From the NCBI RefSeq assembly GCF_011174775.1, contig NZ_JAANHS010000007.1, positions 174,219-238,218 of the forward strand: a DNA stretch of 64,000 nucleotides, read 5' to 3'. The notes under the pieces are model-generated. The model worked only from the letters and a program-made list of their open reading frames with translations, was not told the DNA's origin and made no database searches. The stretch comes from Rhodobacter calidifons (GTDB taxonomy: Bacteria > Pseudomonadota > Alphaproteobacteria > Rhodobacterales > Rhodobacteraceae). Below, piece by piece: positions 26,545 through 35,500 of the stretch. Every line of letters starts with the position of its first letter. Position 1 is the first letter of the stretch. A program made the position numbers and the translations under genes.

Positions 26545-27634
26545 GACCGGGGGCCTCTCCCCCCTTGCCCAGCCGCTCCATCGTCAGCGCCATGGCGGCT
26601 TTCTGCGCTGCCGGGGCGGCGAGAACCGCCTCCAATGCGGGGGCGATCCTCTCGGCGCGGCAGTCCGGCCCGATGAACTCGGGCACCGCGCGCGTTTCGC
26701 TGACCAGATTGACCAGCGTCACCGTGTCCACCAGCGCCGCGCGGCGCATCAGCCACAGGGTCAGCGGGTGCATGTCATAGGCGATGACCATGGGGCAGGC
26801 GTTGGCCGCCAGTTCCAGCGAGACGGTGCCCGAGGCCGCCAGCGCCACATCCGCCGCGGCGAAAGCGCCGCGCTTGGCGGCTGCATCCTCGATGATCGTG
26901 GGGACAACGGGCCAGGAGGCCGTCATTTCGCGCACCAGCCCGGCCACCCCCCGCACCGTCGGCACCGCCACCCGCAGCCCCGTATGCCGCGCCTTCAGCC
27001 GCCCGACCACCTCGCGGAAGACCGGCGCCAGCCGCGTGACTTCGCCCCGCCGCGACCCCGGCAGCGCCAGCAGAAGCGGTCCCTCGCCCGCAAAGGCGGC
27101 CCGTTCGACCTCGGAGGCCAAGGGCTCGGCCACCACCGGATGACCGACGAAATCGCAGGTCATGCCGGCGGCCGTCATGTAGGGCGGCTCGAAGGGCAAG
27201 AGCGCCAGCACATGATCGATCACCCGCGCCATCTTCTGCGCCCGCCCCGGCCGCCAGGCCCAGACCGACGGCGCGACATAGTGGATGGTGCGCATGTCGG
27301 GCCGCGCGGCCTTGACGATCTTCGCCACCCGCAGGCAGAAATCCGGGCTGTCGATGGTGACCAGCGCCTCGGCGCCCGAGGCCAGCGCGGCGGCAGCCGC
27401 CTCGCGGATGCGCCGCTTCAGGTGGAGATACTTCGGCAGCACCTCGGCGATGCCCATCACCGAAAGCTCTTCCATCGGGAAAAGGCTCGCCATCCCCTCG
27501 GCTTGCATCATGGGTCCGCCGATGCCCGCGAACTCCACTGCCGTCAGGGATTTCATCCCCGCCATCAGCGCGGCGCCCAGCCGGTCGCCCGAGGGCTCGC
27601 CCGCGATGAGGAACAGCTTCACGGGACCGCTCAT
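26504..27634 (-). CDS. lpxB: Lipid-A-disaccharide synthase
   Basis: A 376-residue GT19 glycosyltransferase joining UDP-diacylglucosamine and lipid X. FLIAGEPSGDRLGAALM at the N-terminus, VTIDSPDFCLRVAK, IHYVAPSVWAWRPGRA and LLALPGSRRGEV are family signatures. It is the last gene of the envelope cluster. Its start codon and upstream leader lie inside nested repeat copy C, so translation must work through a potentially strong hairpin. Confidence 0.96.
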   Translation of the reverse strand: MSGPVKLFLIAGEPSGDRLGAALMAGMKSLTAVEFAGIGGPMMQAEGMASLFPMEELSVMGIAEVLPKYLHLKRRIREAAAAALASGAEALVTIDSPDFCLRVAKIVKAARPDMRTIHYVAPSVWAWRPGRAQKMARVIDHVLALLPFEPPYMTAAGMTCDFVGHPVVAEPLASEVERAAFAGEGPLLLALPGSRRGEVTRLAPVFREVVGRLKARHTGLRVAVPTVRGVAGLVREMTASWPVVPTIIEDAAAKRGAFAAADVALAASGTVSLELAANACPMVIAYDMHPLTLWLMRRAALVDTVTLVNLVSETRAVPEFIGPDCRAERIAPALEAVLAAPAAQKAAMALTMERLGKGGEAPGLRAARSVLAAVRR

Positions 27635-27701
27635 CGCCGGTCCGCGACCGCTCTTCGCTGCGGCGTGCCCGGCGAAGAGCGCCGCGAAGCAAGCGATGAG
27701 C
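27629..27701. repeat. Nested inverted repeat, copy C, containing the lpxB start codon
   Basis: Outer arms GCTCATCGC (27629-27637) and GCGATGAGC (27693-27701) and inner arms GCTCTTCGC (27650-27658) and GCGAAGAGC (27672-27680) are all perfect. It occupies the gap between lpxI and lpxB, and the outer left arm contains the lpxB ATG (27634-27632). The arms are nearly the same as in copy A. Confidence 0.85.
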
Positions 27702-27710
27702 CCCCTTGGG

Positions 27711-28514
27711 TCATGCCCGCGACCACAGGAACAGTCCCAGCTCTCCGGCCAGGCGGCGCATTTCGGGCAGGTCGAGGCAGATCACCGATCCGGCCTGGAA
27801 GGCGATGCCGCCAAGACCCGCCGCCGCCGCACCGCGCAAGGAATCCGGGCCAAGCGTCGGCAGGTCGATCCGCCGGTCCTGCCCCGGCTTCGCCGCCTTG
27901 TAGAAGACGCCCCGCCCCCGCGCCGGATCGGGCCGCAGCGCGCCGATGCCCGCCACCTGCGCCAGAAGCGCATCGGTCCCCGGCAGCGCCTCGACGCCCA
28001 GGCACAGGCCCTGCGCCACCACCGCGCCCTGCCCCACATCAACCGCCCCCAGCGCCGCGACGATCTCGGCGGCCCGTGCCGCATCGGCCTCGTCGCGCGC
28101 GCCGACCGTCCCGGCCAGCACGCCCGCGCCCGGAAGCAGAGCCGGGGCCACGTCCTCGACCCCGGCCACGGCAAAGCCGAACTCCTCGAACAGCTCGATC
28201 ACCACCCGCAGCGTCGCATCGTCCCCCGCCGCCATCGCCTGCATCAGCCGCGGCACCAGCGCGGCCGTGCCCTCGTCGAACAGGGCCGGGTCCAGACGCG
28301 GCCGGCTGACCGCACCGGCAAAGACCACCCGGCCCACGCCGTCCCGTTCCAGCGCGCGCAGGAAGGGAACCAGTCGCTCGACGCGGAATGTCAGGTCCAC
28401 CGTGATCCCTTCGGGCGAAAAGCCATCCAGCGCCGCGACCAGCGGCGGCTCGGCCATCGCCTGGGCCAGTTCGGCCGGCAACCGCCCCCGCCCGGCGATG
28501 ATCGCGGATCGCAT
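27711..28514 (-). CDS. lpxI: UDP-2,3-diacylglucosamine pyrophosphatase LpxI
   Basis: A 267-residue DUF1009/LpxI protein that hydrolyses UDP-2,3-diacylglucosamine to lipid X, replacing LpxH in alphaproteobacteria. Visible are IAGRGRLPAELAQA, VFAGAVSRPRLDP, LLPGAGVLAGTVG, VVAQGLCLGVEALPGTD and LPTLGPDSL, the conserved blocks of the family. Its position between lpxA and lpxB supports the role. Confidence 0.94.
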   Translation of the reverse strand: MRSAIIAGRGRLPAELAQAMAEPPLVAALDGFSPEGITVDLTFRVERLVPFLRALERDGVGRVVFAGAVSRPRLDPALFDEGTAALVPRLMQAMAAGDDATLRVVIELFEEFGFAVAGVEDVAPALLPGAGVLAGTVGARDEADAARAAEIVAALGAVDVGQGAVVAQGLCLGVEALPGTDALLAQVAGIGALRPDPARGRGVFYKAAKPGQDRRIDLPTLGPDSLRGAAAAGLGGIAFQAGSVICLDLPEMRRLAGELGLFLWSRA

Positions 28515-28517
28515 GGC

Positions 28518-29324
28518 TCAGCGCCCGCCCTTGGGGGTCAGGAAGCTGCGGTCGGATTTCGACAGGATGAATTCGGCGATCTCGCGCACCAGCGGATTGT
28601 CGCTTTCCTCGGCCAGCTTGCGCGCGCGATCGACAAAACTGCCGTCCTCCTGCGCCAGGGTCTGATAGGCGGCCCGCAGCGCAGTGATCCCGGCCCGGTC
28701 CACGCCCCGCCGCTTCAGCCCCACCAGGTTCAGCCCGTCCAGCTCGCCCCGCGGCGCCTGCACCAGACCGTAGGGGATCACGTCATTGGTCACCATCGTC
28801 ACCGCCCCGATGATCGCCCCCTGCCCGATCCGCACCCATTGATGCACCCCGGACAGCCCGCCCACGATCACGTCGTCGCCCAGCACCACATGGCCCGCGA
28901 TGGCCACGTTGTTGACCAGGATCACCCGGTTGCCGATCTGGGCATCGTGGCCGACATGGGCGCCGGTCATGATCAGCACGTCATCGCCGACCCGCGTGAT
29001 CCCGCCGCCGCCCTGGGTCCCGGTGTTCAGCGTCGCGCCCTCGCGGATCCGGCAGCGACGCCCCACGACCAGCCGGGTATGCTCGCCCTGGTATTTCAGG
29101 TCCTGCGGCACCTCGCCCACGGTGGCGAAGGGAAAGATCACCGAATCGTCGCCGATCTCTGTCCATCCGGTGACGACGGCATGCGACTTCACCGTGACCC
29201 GCGCGCCCAGCACGACCTCGGGCCCGATGATCGAAAAGGGGCCGATGACGCAGCCCTCGCCCAGCACCGCCCCGCTTTCGACAAGGGCAGAAGGATGGAT
29301 GCGGGCTGTGGGGTGGATGCTCAT
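28518..29324 (-). CDS. lpxA: UDP-N-acetylglucosamine acyltransferase
   Basis: A 268-residue left-handed beta-helix enzyme, first step of lipid A synthesis. Hexapeptide repeats fill residues 1-180 (IHPTARIHPSALVESGAVLG onward). NTGTQGGGGITRVGDD and MTGAHVGHDAQIGN hold the catalytic His region, and GVHQWVRIGQGAIIG is typical. The C-terminal helices follow (GLKRRGVDRAGITALRAAYQ). ATG 29324 is 7 bp after the fabZ stop. Confidence 0.97.
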   Translation of the reverse strand: MSIHPTARIHPSALVESGAVLGEGCVIGPFSIIGPEVVLGARVTVKSHAVVTGWTEIGDDSVIFPFATVGEVPQDLKYQGEHTRLVVGRRCRIREGATLNTGTQGGGGITRVGDDVLIMTGAHVGHDAQIGNRVILVNNVAIAGHVVLGDDVIVGGLSGVHQWVRIGQGAIIGAVTMVTNDVIPYGLVQAPRGELDGLNLVGLKRRGVDRAGITALRAAYQTLAQEDGSFVDRARKLAEESDNPLVREIAEFILSKSDRSFLTPKGGR

Positions 29325-29331
29325 GCCCGGC

Positions 29332-29778
29332 TCAGGCCCTGGCCACGTCGAACATCGCCATGAAGGTCGCCTCGCAGGCCAGCTCGCCCTCGACCATGGC
29401 ACGGCCCTCGAACTTCCAGACCCGGCCCCCGCCGCGCAGCGCCTTGACATGCAGCTCCAGCACATCGCCCGGCACCACCTTGCGGCGGAACTTCACCCCG
29501 TCCACGCCCATGAAGAAAACCTTGGCGTTGCGGTCCACCAGATCCATCGACAGGCCGACCAGCACGCCCGAGGTCTGCGCCATCGCCTCGATGATCATCA
29601 CGCCCGGAAAGATCGGCATGCCGGGGAAATGGCCCTGGAACTGCGGCTCGTTCAGGGTGACGCACTTGATGCCGACACAGGACTCGTTGAGCACGATGTC
29701 GCGCACCTTGTCGATCAGGAGGAAGGGGTACCGGTGCGGAATGATCCGCTGGATCAGATCCAGATCGGCATGTGTCAC
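29332..29778 (-). CDS. fabZ: 3-hydroxyacyl-[ACP] dehydratase FabZ
   Basis: A 148-residue hot-dog enzyme. [16 protein letters not shown] and [20 protein letters not shown] carry the catalytic His and Glu. I prefer GTG 29778 because GGAGG lies 8 nt upstream and the product then begins [12 protein letters not shown], like other Rhodobacteraceae FabZ. ATG 29793, five codons earlier, is the alternative. FabZ and LpxA share 3-hydroxyacyl-ACP, which may explain the pairing. Confidence 0.95.
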   Translation of the reverse strand: MTHADLDLIQRIIPHRYPFLLIDKVRDIVLNESCVGIKCVTLNEPQFQGHFPGMPIFPGVMIIEAMAQTSGVLVGLSMDLVDRNAKVFFMGVDGVKFRRKVVPGDVLELHVKALRGGGRVWKFEGRAMVEGELACEATFMAMFDVARA

Positions 29779-29892
29779 GGCGCTTGCCTCCATCCTGTCA
29801 CCCCATCCCCGGCCAAAGGGCCGCACGCTTTGCGGCCTAGCTAGCAAGTCGCGCGCCGTGGCACAAGTTGCTGCGGCCCTGCGCGCGGCCGT

Positions 29893-30474
29893 TCAGGGCG
29901 CGGCCGGCGGCGGCGAGGCAAGCGCGGCATTGACCCGGCGGATCGCCTCGTCGGTCACGTCCACCGCCGACAGGGAGAGAATGACCTGGCTCTTCTCCAG
30001 GATCACCGTCGCCCCGCTGTCGCCAAGCAGCGCGCCAAGCACGGGCACCGCCACCTCCAGAAAGGCCTTGCGGTCCTGGTCGCGCCGCTCGGTCAGCCGC
30101 CGGGCCTTGGCGTCCTGTTCGTCCCGGATCCGTTCCACCTTGGCATCGAAAGCAGCCGCGCGGGCCGAGAACTCTTCGGCGCTCAGCGTCGCCCGGGCCT
30201 CGGTCAGCGCCTGTTCCTCGGCAATGAGTTCCGCCTCGATGCGGCGGTTCTCCTGCTCCAGCGCCGATGTATCGGCCCGTTCGCGCGCGATCACCGCCTT
30301 GCCGAAGTCGGATTCCAGGAACAGCCGGTCCTGATCCAGCGTCAGGATCGGCGCCGGCACCGGGATGTCCTGCGCCATCGCCCCCGCGCCCAGCAGCATC
30401 AGGCCCGCGGCGATCCAGGTCCGAAGCCCCGGGCGCCCCCTTCCGCGGCGCCGGAGTCCGTGCCGCACCGTCAT
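29893..30474 (-). CDS. skp: OmpH/Skp-like periplasmic chaperone
   Basis: A 193-residue protein with a signal peptide (TWIAAGLMLLGAGAMAQD) and a long charged helical region (about residues 65-140) typical of the Skp tentacles. ILTLDQDRLFLESDFGKAV at the start and a C-terminal beta segment (ATVILEKSQVILSLSAVDVTD) fit OmpH. It chaperones outer-membrane proteins on the way to BamA, which is encoded 2 bp upstream. A basic stretch before the signal suggests the true start may be further in. Confidence 0.88.
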   Translation of the reverse strand: MTVRHGLRRRGRGRPGLRTWIAAGLMLLGAGAMAQDIPVPAPILTLDQDRLFLESDFGKAVIARERADTSALEQENRRIEAELIAEEQALTEARATLSAEEFSARAAAFDAKVERIRDEQDAKARRLTERRDQDRKAFLEVAVPVLGALLGDSGATVILEKSQVILSLSAVDVTDEAIRRVNAALASPPPAAP

Positions 30475-30476
30475 GC

Positions 30477-32822
30477 TCAGAACCTGGTCTGGACCGTCAG
30501 GTCGAAGGTCTGTTCCTTGTCGTAGTCTTCCTTCACCAACGCCCGGGTGAAGTTGAAGCGCAGCGGCCCGATCGGCGTGGTCCAGAACAGCGACAGGCCG
30601 ACCGTGGCGCGCGGGTTGAATCCGTCATCCACCTCTGCCCCGCCGAACCCTGCCGTGTTGTCCAGGCTCCAGACCGAGCCGACGTCGAAGAAGGCGCCGC
30701 CCGAGATGCCGTATTCCTCGGGCAGGCCCAGCGGGAAATCGGCCTCGAAGCGCGCCACGGCGAACATGTTGCCCCCCAGCGCGTCCTGATTGGCGGCGCC
30801 CAGATCGCGCGGGCCATAGCCGTTCGGCTCGAAGCCGCGGACCTTGCCGTTGCCGAAGAAACGGTCGGTCACGCGCGTGACATTGCCGCCGAGCGAGGTG
30901 ATCGCGCCGCCCTCGACGATGGCGCGCAGGGTCACTTCCTCGTTCAGGACCTTGGTCTCGGCCAGGGCAAGCGCGGTGGTCTTGATATAGCTGTTGTCGC
31001 CGCCCAGCCCCGCGAAGTCCTGGCCAAAGCGCAGAAGCACCCCGCCCTTCGGGTTCAGGCCGGTGATCCGGTTGTCGAACTCGTAGGTGTAGCCCACAAA
31101 GGCGGTCCGCCGGGCGCCCTCGGCCTCTTCGGCGATGATGATGGGCGAGTCGCCGGTATAGTTGTACAGCTTGTCCTCGGATGCTCCGATCCGCAGATCC
31201 AGCGTCGATTGCTCACCCACGGCAAAGCCGATCCCGGTGTTGAAGCCGATGTTGCGGGTGTCATAGACCGAGAAATCGGATTCCGAGGTCCGATAGAAGG
31301 CCCCGATCGAAAACCGCATGTCCCGGCCCAGGAAGGCCGGCTCGGTGAAGCTGAAGCTGGAATTCTGGTTGCTGGACGCGGTCGAGATCGACAACGACAG
31401 CCGCTGGCCGCGACCCAGGAAATTCGACTCGGAAAAGCCGATGTTGAAGCCGGTGCCGTTCGCCACCGAATAGCTGACCCCGAAGTTCAGCGAGCCGGTC
31501 GGCTGTTCCTCGACATCGACGTTCACCACCACCTGATCCGGCGCCGAGCCCTGGTCGGCGTTGACCTGGGCATCGGAGAAGAAGCCAAGCGCGCGGATGC
31601 GCTCGGCGGCCTGACGGATCTCGCGCGGGTTGAAGGGGTCGCCTTCGCTCGTGCGGAACTGGCGCCGCACCACCTGGTCAAGGGTGGTGGTGTTGCCCTC
31701 GATGTCGATCCGCTCGACGAAGATGCGCTGGCCGCGGACGACGGCGAATTCGATGTCCACTGCCTGGTTGCGGTTGTCGCGGGTGATGCGCGGTTCGACC
31801 CGGATGAAGTTCAGGCCCTTCTTCAGCGCCAGCGTCTCCATCCGGGTGATGTTGTTGTCGATCAAGAGCGGGCTGTAGGTCTGACCGGTGCGGATGCGCT
31901 GCACCGCCTCGAACTCGGCCGTGTCCAGCCCCTCGACCTCCGAGACGGTCGTGACCTTGCCGATCTTGTAGGACAGCCCCTCGCGCACGGTGAAGGTGAC
32001 GAAGGTCGCGTCCCGTTCGCGGCTCAGCTCCGCGCTGGCATCGACCACCTGGAAATCGATGAAGCCGCGCGACTGGTAGAAGTCGGTCAGCATCTTGCGG
32101 TCCAGCTCCAGCCGCTCGGCGACGAAAGTGTCGCGCTGGATCAGCGTGCGCAGAAGGCCGGCCTGCTTGGTCGCCAGCACCTGGCGCAGCCGGCGGTCCG
32201 AAAAGGCCTTGTTGCCGACGAAGCTGATCCGCTCGTTCTCGACCACGCGGCCCTCGGTGATCTCGAACACCAGATCGACGCGGTTTTCGCTGCGGCGGAT
32301 GATCTTGGGCGTCACCGTCGCGGCCAGACGCCCGCCCACCCGGTAGGCCTCGGCCATGGCCGCCGCATCGGCCTCGGCCTGGGCGGGGGAATAGACCCGG
32401 CGCGGCTGCGACTTGATCAGCTCGGCCAGCTTCTCGTCCTTCAGCCGCTTGTTGCCCTCGATCGAGATGACGTTGACGATCGGGTATTCCCTGACCCGGA
32501 TCACCAGGGTCGAACCCTGCGGCAAGAGTTCCACCGTCTCGAAGAGGTTCGAGTTCAGGATGCGCTGGTAGGCGTCGTTCAGCGCGCCGGCCGACAGCTC
32601 CTGCCCGCGCCTGATTCCGGCATAGTTCAGGATCGTCGCGGCATCGACGCGCTCATTGCCTTCGATGGTCACGTTCGAAAAGGAATAGACCTGGGCATGG
32701 GCCGGCTGAAGGAACGGCTGCGAAGCCGTTGCGGCGCCGAGGAAAACCGCCGTGGCCAGCAGACGAGCCCCGGACCTTGCCCGGGCCGTCCGTCCCTGGG
32801 CTGCGCGTTGGGTCATCCGCAT
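30477..32822 (-). CDS. bamA: Outer membrane assembly protein BamA
   Basis: A 781-residue Omp85 protein: signal peptide, five POTRA domains (about residues 45-370, beginning YSFSNVTIEGNERVD), and a C-terminal 16-strand barrel ending in an aromatic residue (TVQTRF). The barrel motif VRGFEPNGYGPRD, the VRGF loop, is present. It inserts beta-barrel proteins in the outer membrane. AGGA lies about 8 nt before ATG 32822. It follows rseP after 161 bp that probably hold its own promoter. Confidence 0.96.
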   Translation of the reverse strand: MRMTQRAAQGRTARARSGARLLATAVFLGAATASQPFLQPAHAQVYSFSNVTIEGNERVDAATILNYAGIRRGQELSAGALNDAYQRILNSNLFETVELLPQGSTLVIRVREYPIVNVISIEGNKRLKDEKLAELIKSQPRRVYSPAQAEADAAAMAEAYRVGGRLAATVTPKIIRRSENRVDLVFEITEGRVVENERISFVGNKAFSDRRLRQVLATKQAGLLRTLIQRDTFVAERLELDRKMLTDFYQSRGFIDFQVVDASAELSRERDATFVTFTVREGLSYKIGKVTTVSEVEGLDTAEFEAVQRIRTGQTYSPLLIDNNITRMETLALKKGLNFIRVEPRITRDNRNQAVDIEFAVVRGQRIFVERIDIEGNTTTLDQVVRRQFRTSEGDPFNPREIRQAAERIRALGFFSDAQVNADQGSAPDQVVVNVDVEEQPTGSLNFGVSYSVANGTGFNIGFSESNFLGRGQRLSLSISTASSNQNSSFSFTEPAFLGRDMRFSIGAFYRTSESDFSVYDTRNIGFNTGIGFAVGEQSTLDLRIGASEDKLYNYTGDSPIIIAEEAEGARRTAFVGYTYEFDNRITGLNPKGGVLLRFGQDFAGLGGDNSYIKTTALALAETKVLNEEVTLRAIVEGGAITSLGGNVTRVTDRFFGNGKVRGFEPNGYGPRDLGAANQDALGGNMFAVARFEADFPLGLPEEYGISGGAFFDVGSVWSLDNTAGFGGAEVDDGFNPRATVGLSLFWTTPIGPLRFNFTRALVKEDYDKEQTFDLTVQTRF

Positions 32823-32855
32823 TGTGCATCCTCGCCGAATTTCTTGTTTCGGGAT

Positions 32856-32884
32856 TGACTAGCGGGAAAGCGCAGGTTTGTCAA
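32856..32884 (-). promoter_or_regulatory. Possible bamA promoter
   Basis: On the minus strand TTGACA (32884-32879), a perfect -35 hexamer, is 17 bp from TAGTCA (32861-32856), a poor -10. It lies about 35 bp before the bamA start. Confidence 0.45.
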
Positions 32885-32898
32885 AAGCCTGCGGTCCC

Positions 32899-32907
32899 TG
32901 TGGATAA
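32899..32907. promoter_or_regulatory. Consensus DnaA box
   Basis: TGTGGATAA is an exact match to the DnaA consensus TTATCCACA on the minus strand. It is a single site 15 bp upstream of the possible bamA -35. No cluster of boxes or AT-rich unwinding region is near. Confidence 0.4.
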
Positions 32908-32983
32908 CTTTGCAAGATGTTGTGGTCGCAGGGCAATGCCCGCAGACCAGGCCGCGGGTCGGAGCGGCCGGCCTGTCCGGCCC

Positions 32984-34312
32984 TCAGTGGCACATGAGAT
33001 CGCGGCTCAGCCCGAACAGCATGATCGACAGGACCAGCGTCAGCCCCACGGTCGTCAGAATCCGCAGCGCCCGGTCCGACGGCTTGCGACGGGTGACGGC
33101 CTCATAGGCGTGGAACACCAGATGTCCGCCGTCCAGCACCGGAATCGGGAAGAGGTTCAGGATGCCCACCCCCAGCGACAGGATGGCCAGCATGCTGACG
33201 AAGCTGACCGCGCCATTGCGCGCCGCGTCGCCCGCGGTTTCGGCCATGCCGATCGCGCCCGCGAGGTTGCAGCTGGAGATGGCGCCCTGGATCATGTGCC
33301 ACAGGCCCGAAAAGGTGGTCGTGGTCATCAGCCACATGGTCTGCGCCGCGCCGGTGACGGCTTCCCACGGGCCGACCCGGCGCACGGCCGGTTCGAAGAA
33401 CATCCCCGAATAAAGCCCCAGCAGATAGCGCTCGGTGAAGCCGCCGTTGCCATCGTCCACCGTGCGGATGCGCGGGGTCAGCGACAGCTCGAAGGTGCGC
33501 CCGTCGCGCCAGACCGTCAGGGTCACCGGACGGCCCTTGCTGGCCGAGACGATCTCGGGCAGTTCGGCGAAGAAGCGCACGTCCCTGCCGTCCACCTTCA
33601 GGATCACGTCACCGGCGCGCAGCCCCGCATCCATCGCGGCCGAGCGGATCTGCACCTCGCCCACCACCGGCGCGCGGGGATGCGGCCCGGTGACCTCGAT
33701 CTCGTCCGTGCCACGCCGCAGGGTATAGCGCAGCGCCACCCTGTCCTCGATGGCGTCGATCACCCGGTTGAACGTCGCCCAGTCCGGCGTGGGCTGGCCT
33801 TCCACCGCCAGGATCACGTCGCCCTCGACCAGCGCGGCGCCCTCGAAGGGGAAGGCCCGGACCTTGCCCACCGTCGGCTCCTCGCGCGGGACGCCCACGG
33901 CCAGCGACAGACCCGCCAGCAGCACGAAGGTCAGGATGAAGTTGAACACCGGCCCCGCCGCCACCGTCGCCGCCCGCGCCCACAGCGGCGCGCCGGCCAT
34001 CGTGTGGCGCTTTTCGTCCGCCGACAGGCCGGAGACATCGCCCGCGCGGACCGAGGACGCATCCGCATCGCCCAGGAACTTCACATAGCCGCCGAAGGGA
34101 ATCGCCGCGACCTGCCATTTCGTGCCGCGCCGGTCGGTGCGGCTGAACAGGACCGGGCCGAAGCCCACCGAGAAGACCTCGGAATGGATGCCCGTCCAGC
34201 GGCCGACGATGTAATGGCCGTATTCGTGCACGAAGACGATCACCGACAGCGCGATCACGAAGAACACCACCGTCCAGGCCGTGCCGCCAAGCGCCGCCAC
34301 AATCGCTTCCAT
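32984..34312 (-). CDS. rseP: Site-2 protease RseP family
   Basis: A 442-residue intramembrane zinc protease. FVHEYGHYIVGRW (HExxH at residues 29-33) and the distal FPIPVLDGGHLV motif carry the metal ligands. PDZ domains lie between (GDVILAVEGQPTPDW; GLRAGDVILKVDGRDV). It cleaves anti-sigma factors and remnant signal peptides. I chose ATG 34312 because AGGAG lies 7 nt upstream; the adjoining GTG 34315 is too close. It overlaps the dxr stop. Confidence 0.95.
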   Translation of the reverse strand: MEAIVAALGGTAWTVVFFVIALSVIVFVHEYGHYIVGRWTGIHSEVFSVGFGPVLFSRTDRRGTKWQVAAIPFGGYVKFLGDADASSVRAGDVSGLSADEKRHTMAGAPLWARAATVAAGPVFNFILTFVLLAGLSLAVGVPREEPTVGKVRAFPFEGAALVEGDVILAVEGQPTPDWATFNRVIDAIEDRVALRYTLRRGTDEIEVTGPHPRAPVVGEVQIRSAAMDAGLRAGDVILKVDGRDVRFFAELPEIVSASKGRPVTLTVWRDGRTFELSLTPRIRTVDDGNGGFTERYLLGLYSGMFFEPAVRRVGPWEAVTGAAQTMWLMTTTTFSGLWHMIQGAISSCNLAGAIGMAETAGDAARNGAVSFVSMLAILSLGVGILNLFPIPVLDGGHLVFHAYEAVTRRKPSDRALRILTTVGLTLVLSIMLFGLSRDLMCH

Positions 34313-35496
34313 CACCGCTCTCCTGCCTGCCGGCGCGCGATCTCGCCCGCCCTTTGCCGTGCCAGATGGTCCACGGCCTGCACATCCTCAAGGGTCATTC
34401 TGTCGTTTTCGCGGCCAAGATCGGGATCGAGTGCCGCAAGCGTCGCCTCGACCACCCGGCCCATGTCCATGAATCCGATGCCGCCCGCGAGGAAGTGATC
34501 CAGCGCGATCTCCTTCGCCGCGTTGAAGGCCGCCCCGGCCAGGCCGCGCCGCGCCATCACCTCGCGCGCCAGCCGCAGCGCCGGATAGCGCGCGAGGTCC
34601 GGTGCCCGGAAGGTCAGCTGCCCGATCGCGGCCAGGTCCAGCCGCGCGACCGGCAGATGCGACCGCTCCGGCCAGTTCAGCGCATAGCCGATGGAATGGC
34701 GCATGTCGGGCGCGCCCATATGCGCCATGATAGCACCGTCGCGGTAGCCGACCATGGAATGGATCAGGCTTTCGGGATGGATGATGACCTCGACCTGTTC
34801 GGGCGCGACGCCGAAGAATTCCCGCGTCTCGATGACTTCCAGCGCCTTGTTGAACATGCTGGCCGAATCGATGGTGATCCGTTTCCCCATCGCCCAGTTC
34901 GGATGCGCCAGCGCCTCGGCCACCGTGGCCTGGGCCAGCCGCTCCAGCGGCCAGTCGCGCAGCGCCCCGCCCGAGGCGGTCAGGATGATGCGTTCCACCG
35001 TTGCGATGTCCTCGCCGACCAGCGCCTGGAAGATCGCCGAATGTTCGCTGTCCACCGGCAGGATCCGCGCGCCATGCCGGGCGGCCTCGGCCATCAGCAG
35101 GGGGCCGGCGGTGACCAGGCTCTCCTTGTTGGCCAGGGCCAGGGTCCCGGCGTGCCGCAGCGCGCGGAACCCCGGCGCCAGACCGGCGGCACCGACGATC
35201 GCACTCATGATCCAGTCGGCCGGGCGGTCCGCCGCCTCGAGGATGGCCGCCGCCCCCGCCGCCGCCTCGACGCCCGATCCCGCCAGCCGCGCGCGCAGCT
35301 CCTCCAGGCCCCCGGGGTCGGCACAGACCGCCACCTCGGCCCGCAGGGCGCGCGCCGTCTCGGCCAGGCGGGCGATGTTGCGCCCGCCGGTCAGTGCCAC
35401 CACACGGTGCGCCTCGGCCCCGCCGGCGCGCATCAGAAGATCGACGGTCTGCTCGCCGATGGACCCGGTGACGCCGAAGATCGAGACGCTGCGCAT
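34312..35496 (-). CDS. dxr: 1-deoxy-D-xylulose 5-phosphate reductoisomerase
   Basis: A 394-residue NADPH enzyme of the MEP isoprenoid route. SIFGVTGSIGEQTVDL is the NADPH site, LANKESLVTAG and PVDSEHSAIFQ hold metal and substrate residues, and FNKALEVIE, VEVIIHPESLIHSMVG follow. The complete C-terminal domain is present. Its product feeds UppS, encoded two genes upstream in the same cluster. Confidence 0.97.
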   Translation of the reverse strand: MRSVSIFGVTGSIGEQTVDLLMRAGGAEAHRVVALTGGRNIARLAETARALRAEVAVCADPGGLEELRARLAGSGVEAAAGAAAILEAADRPADWIMSAIVGAAGLAPGFRALRHAGTLALANKESLVTAGPLLMAEAARHGARILPVDSEHSAIFQALVGEDIATVERIILTASGGALRDWPLERLAQATVAEALAHPNWAMGKRITIDSASMFNKALEVIETREFFGVAPEQVEVIIHPESLIHSMVGYRDGAIMAHMGAPDMRHSIGYALNWPERSHLPVARLDLAAIGQLTFRAPDLARYPALRLAREVMARRGLAGAAFNAAKEIALDHFLAGGIGFMDMGRVVEATLAALDPDLGRENDRMTLEDVQAVDHLARQRAGEIARRQAGER

Positions 35497-35500
35497 CCGC

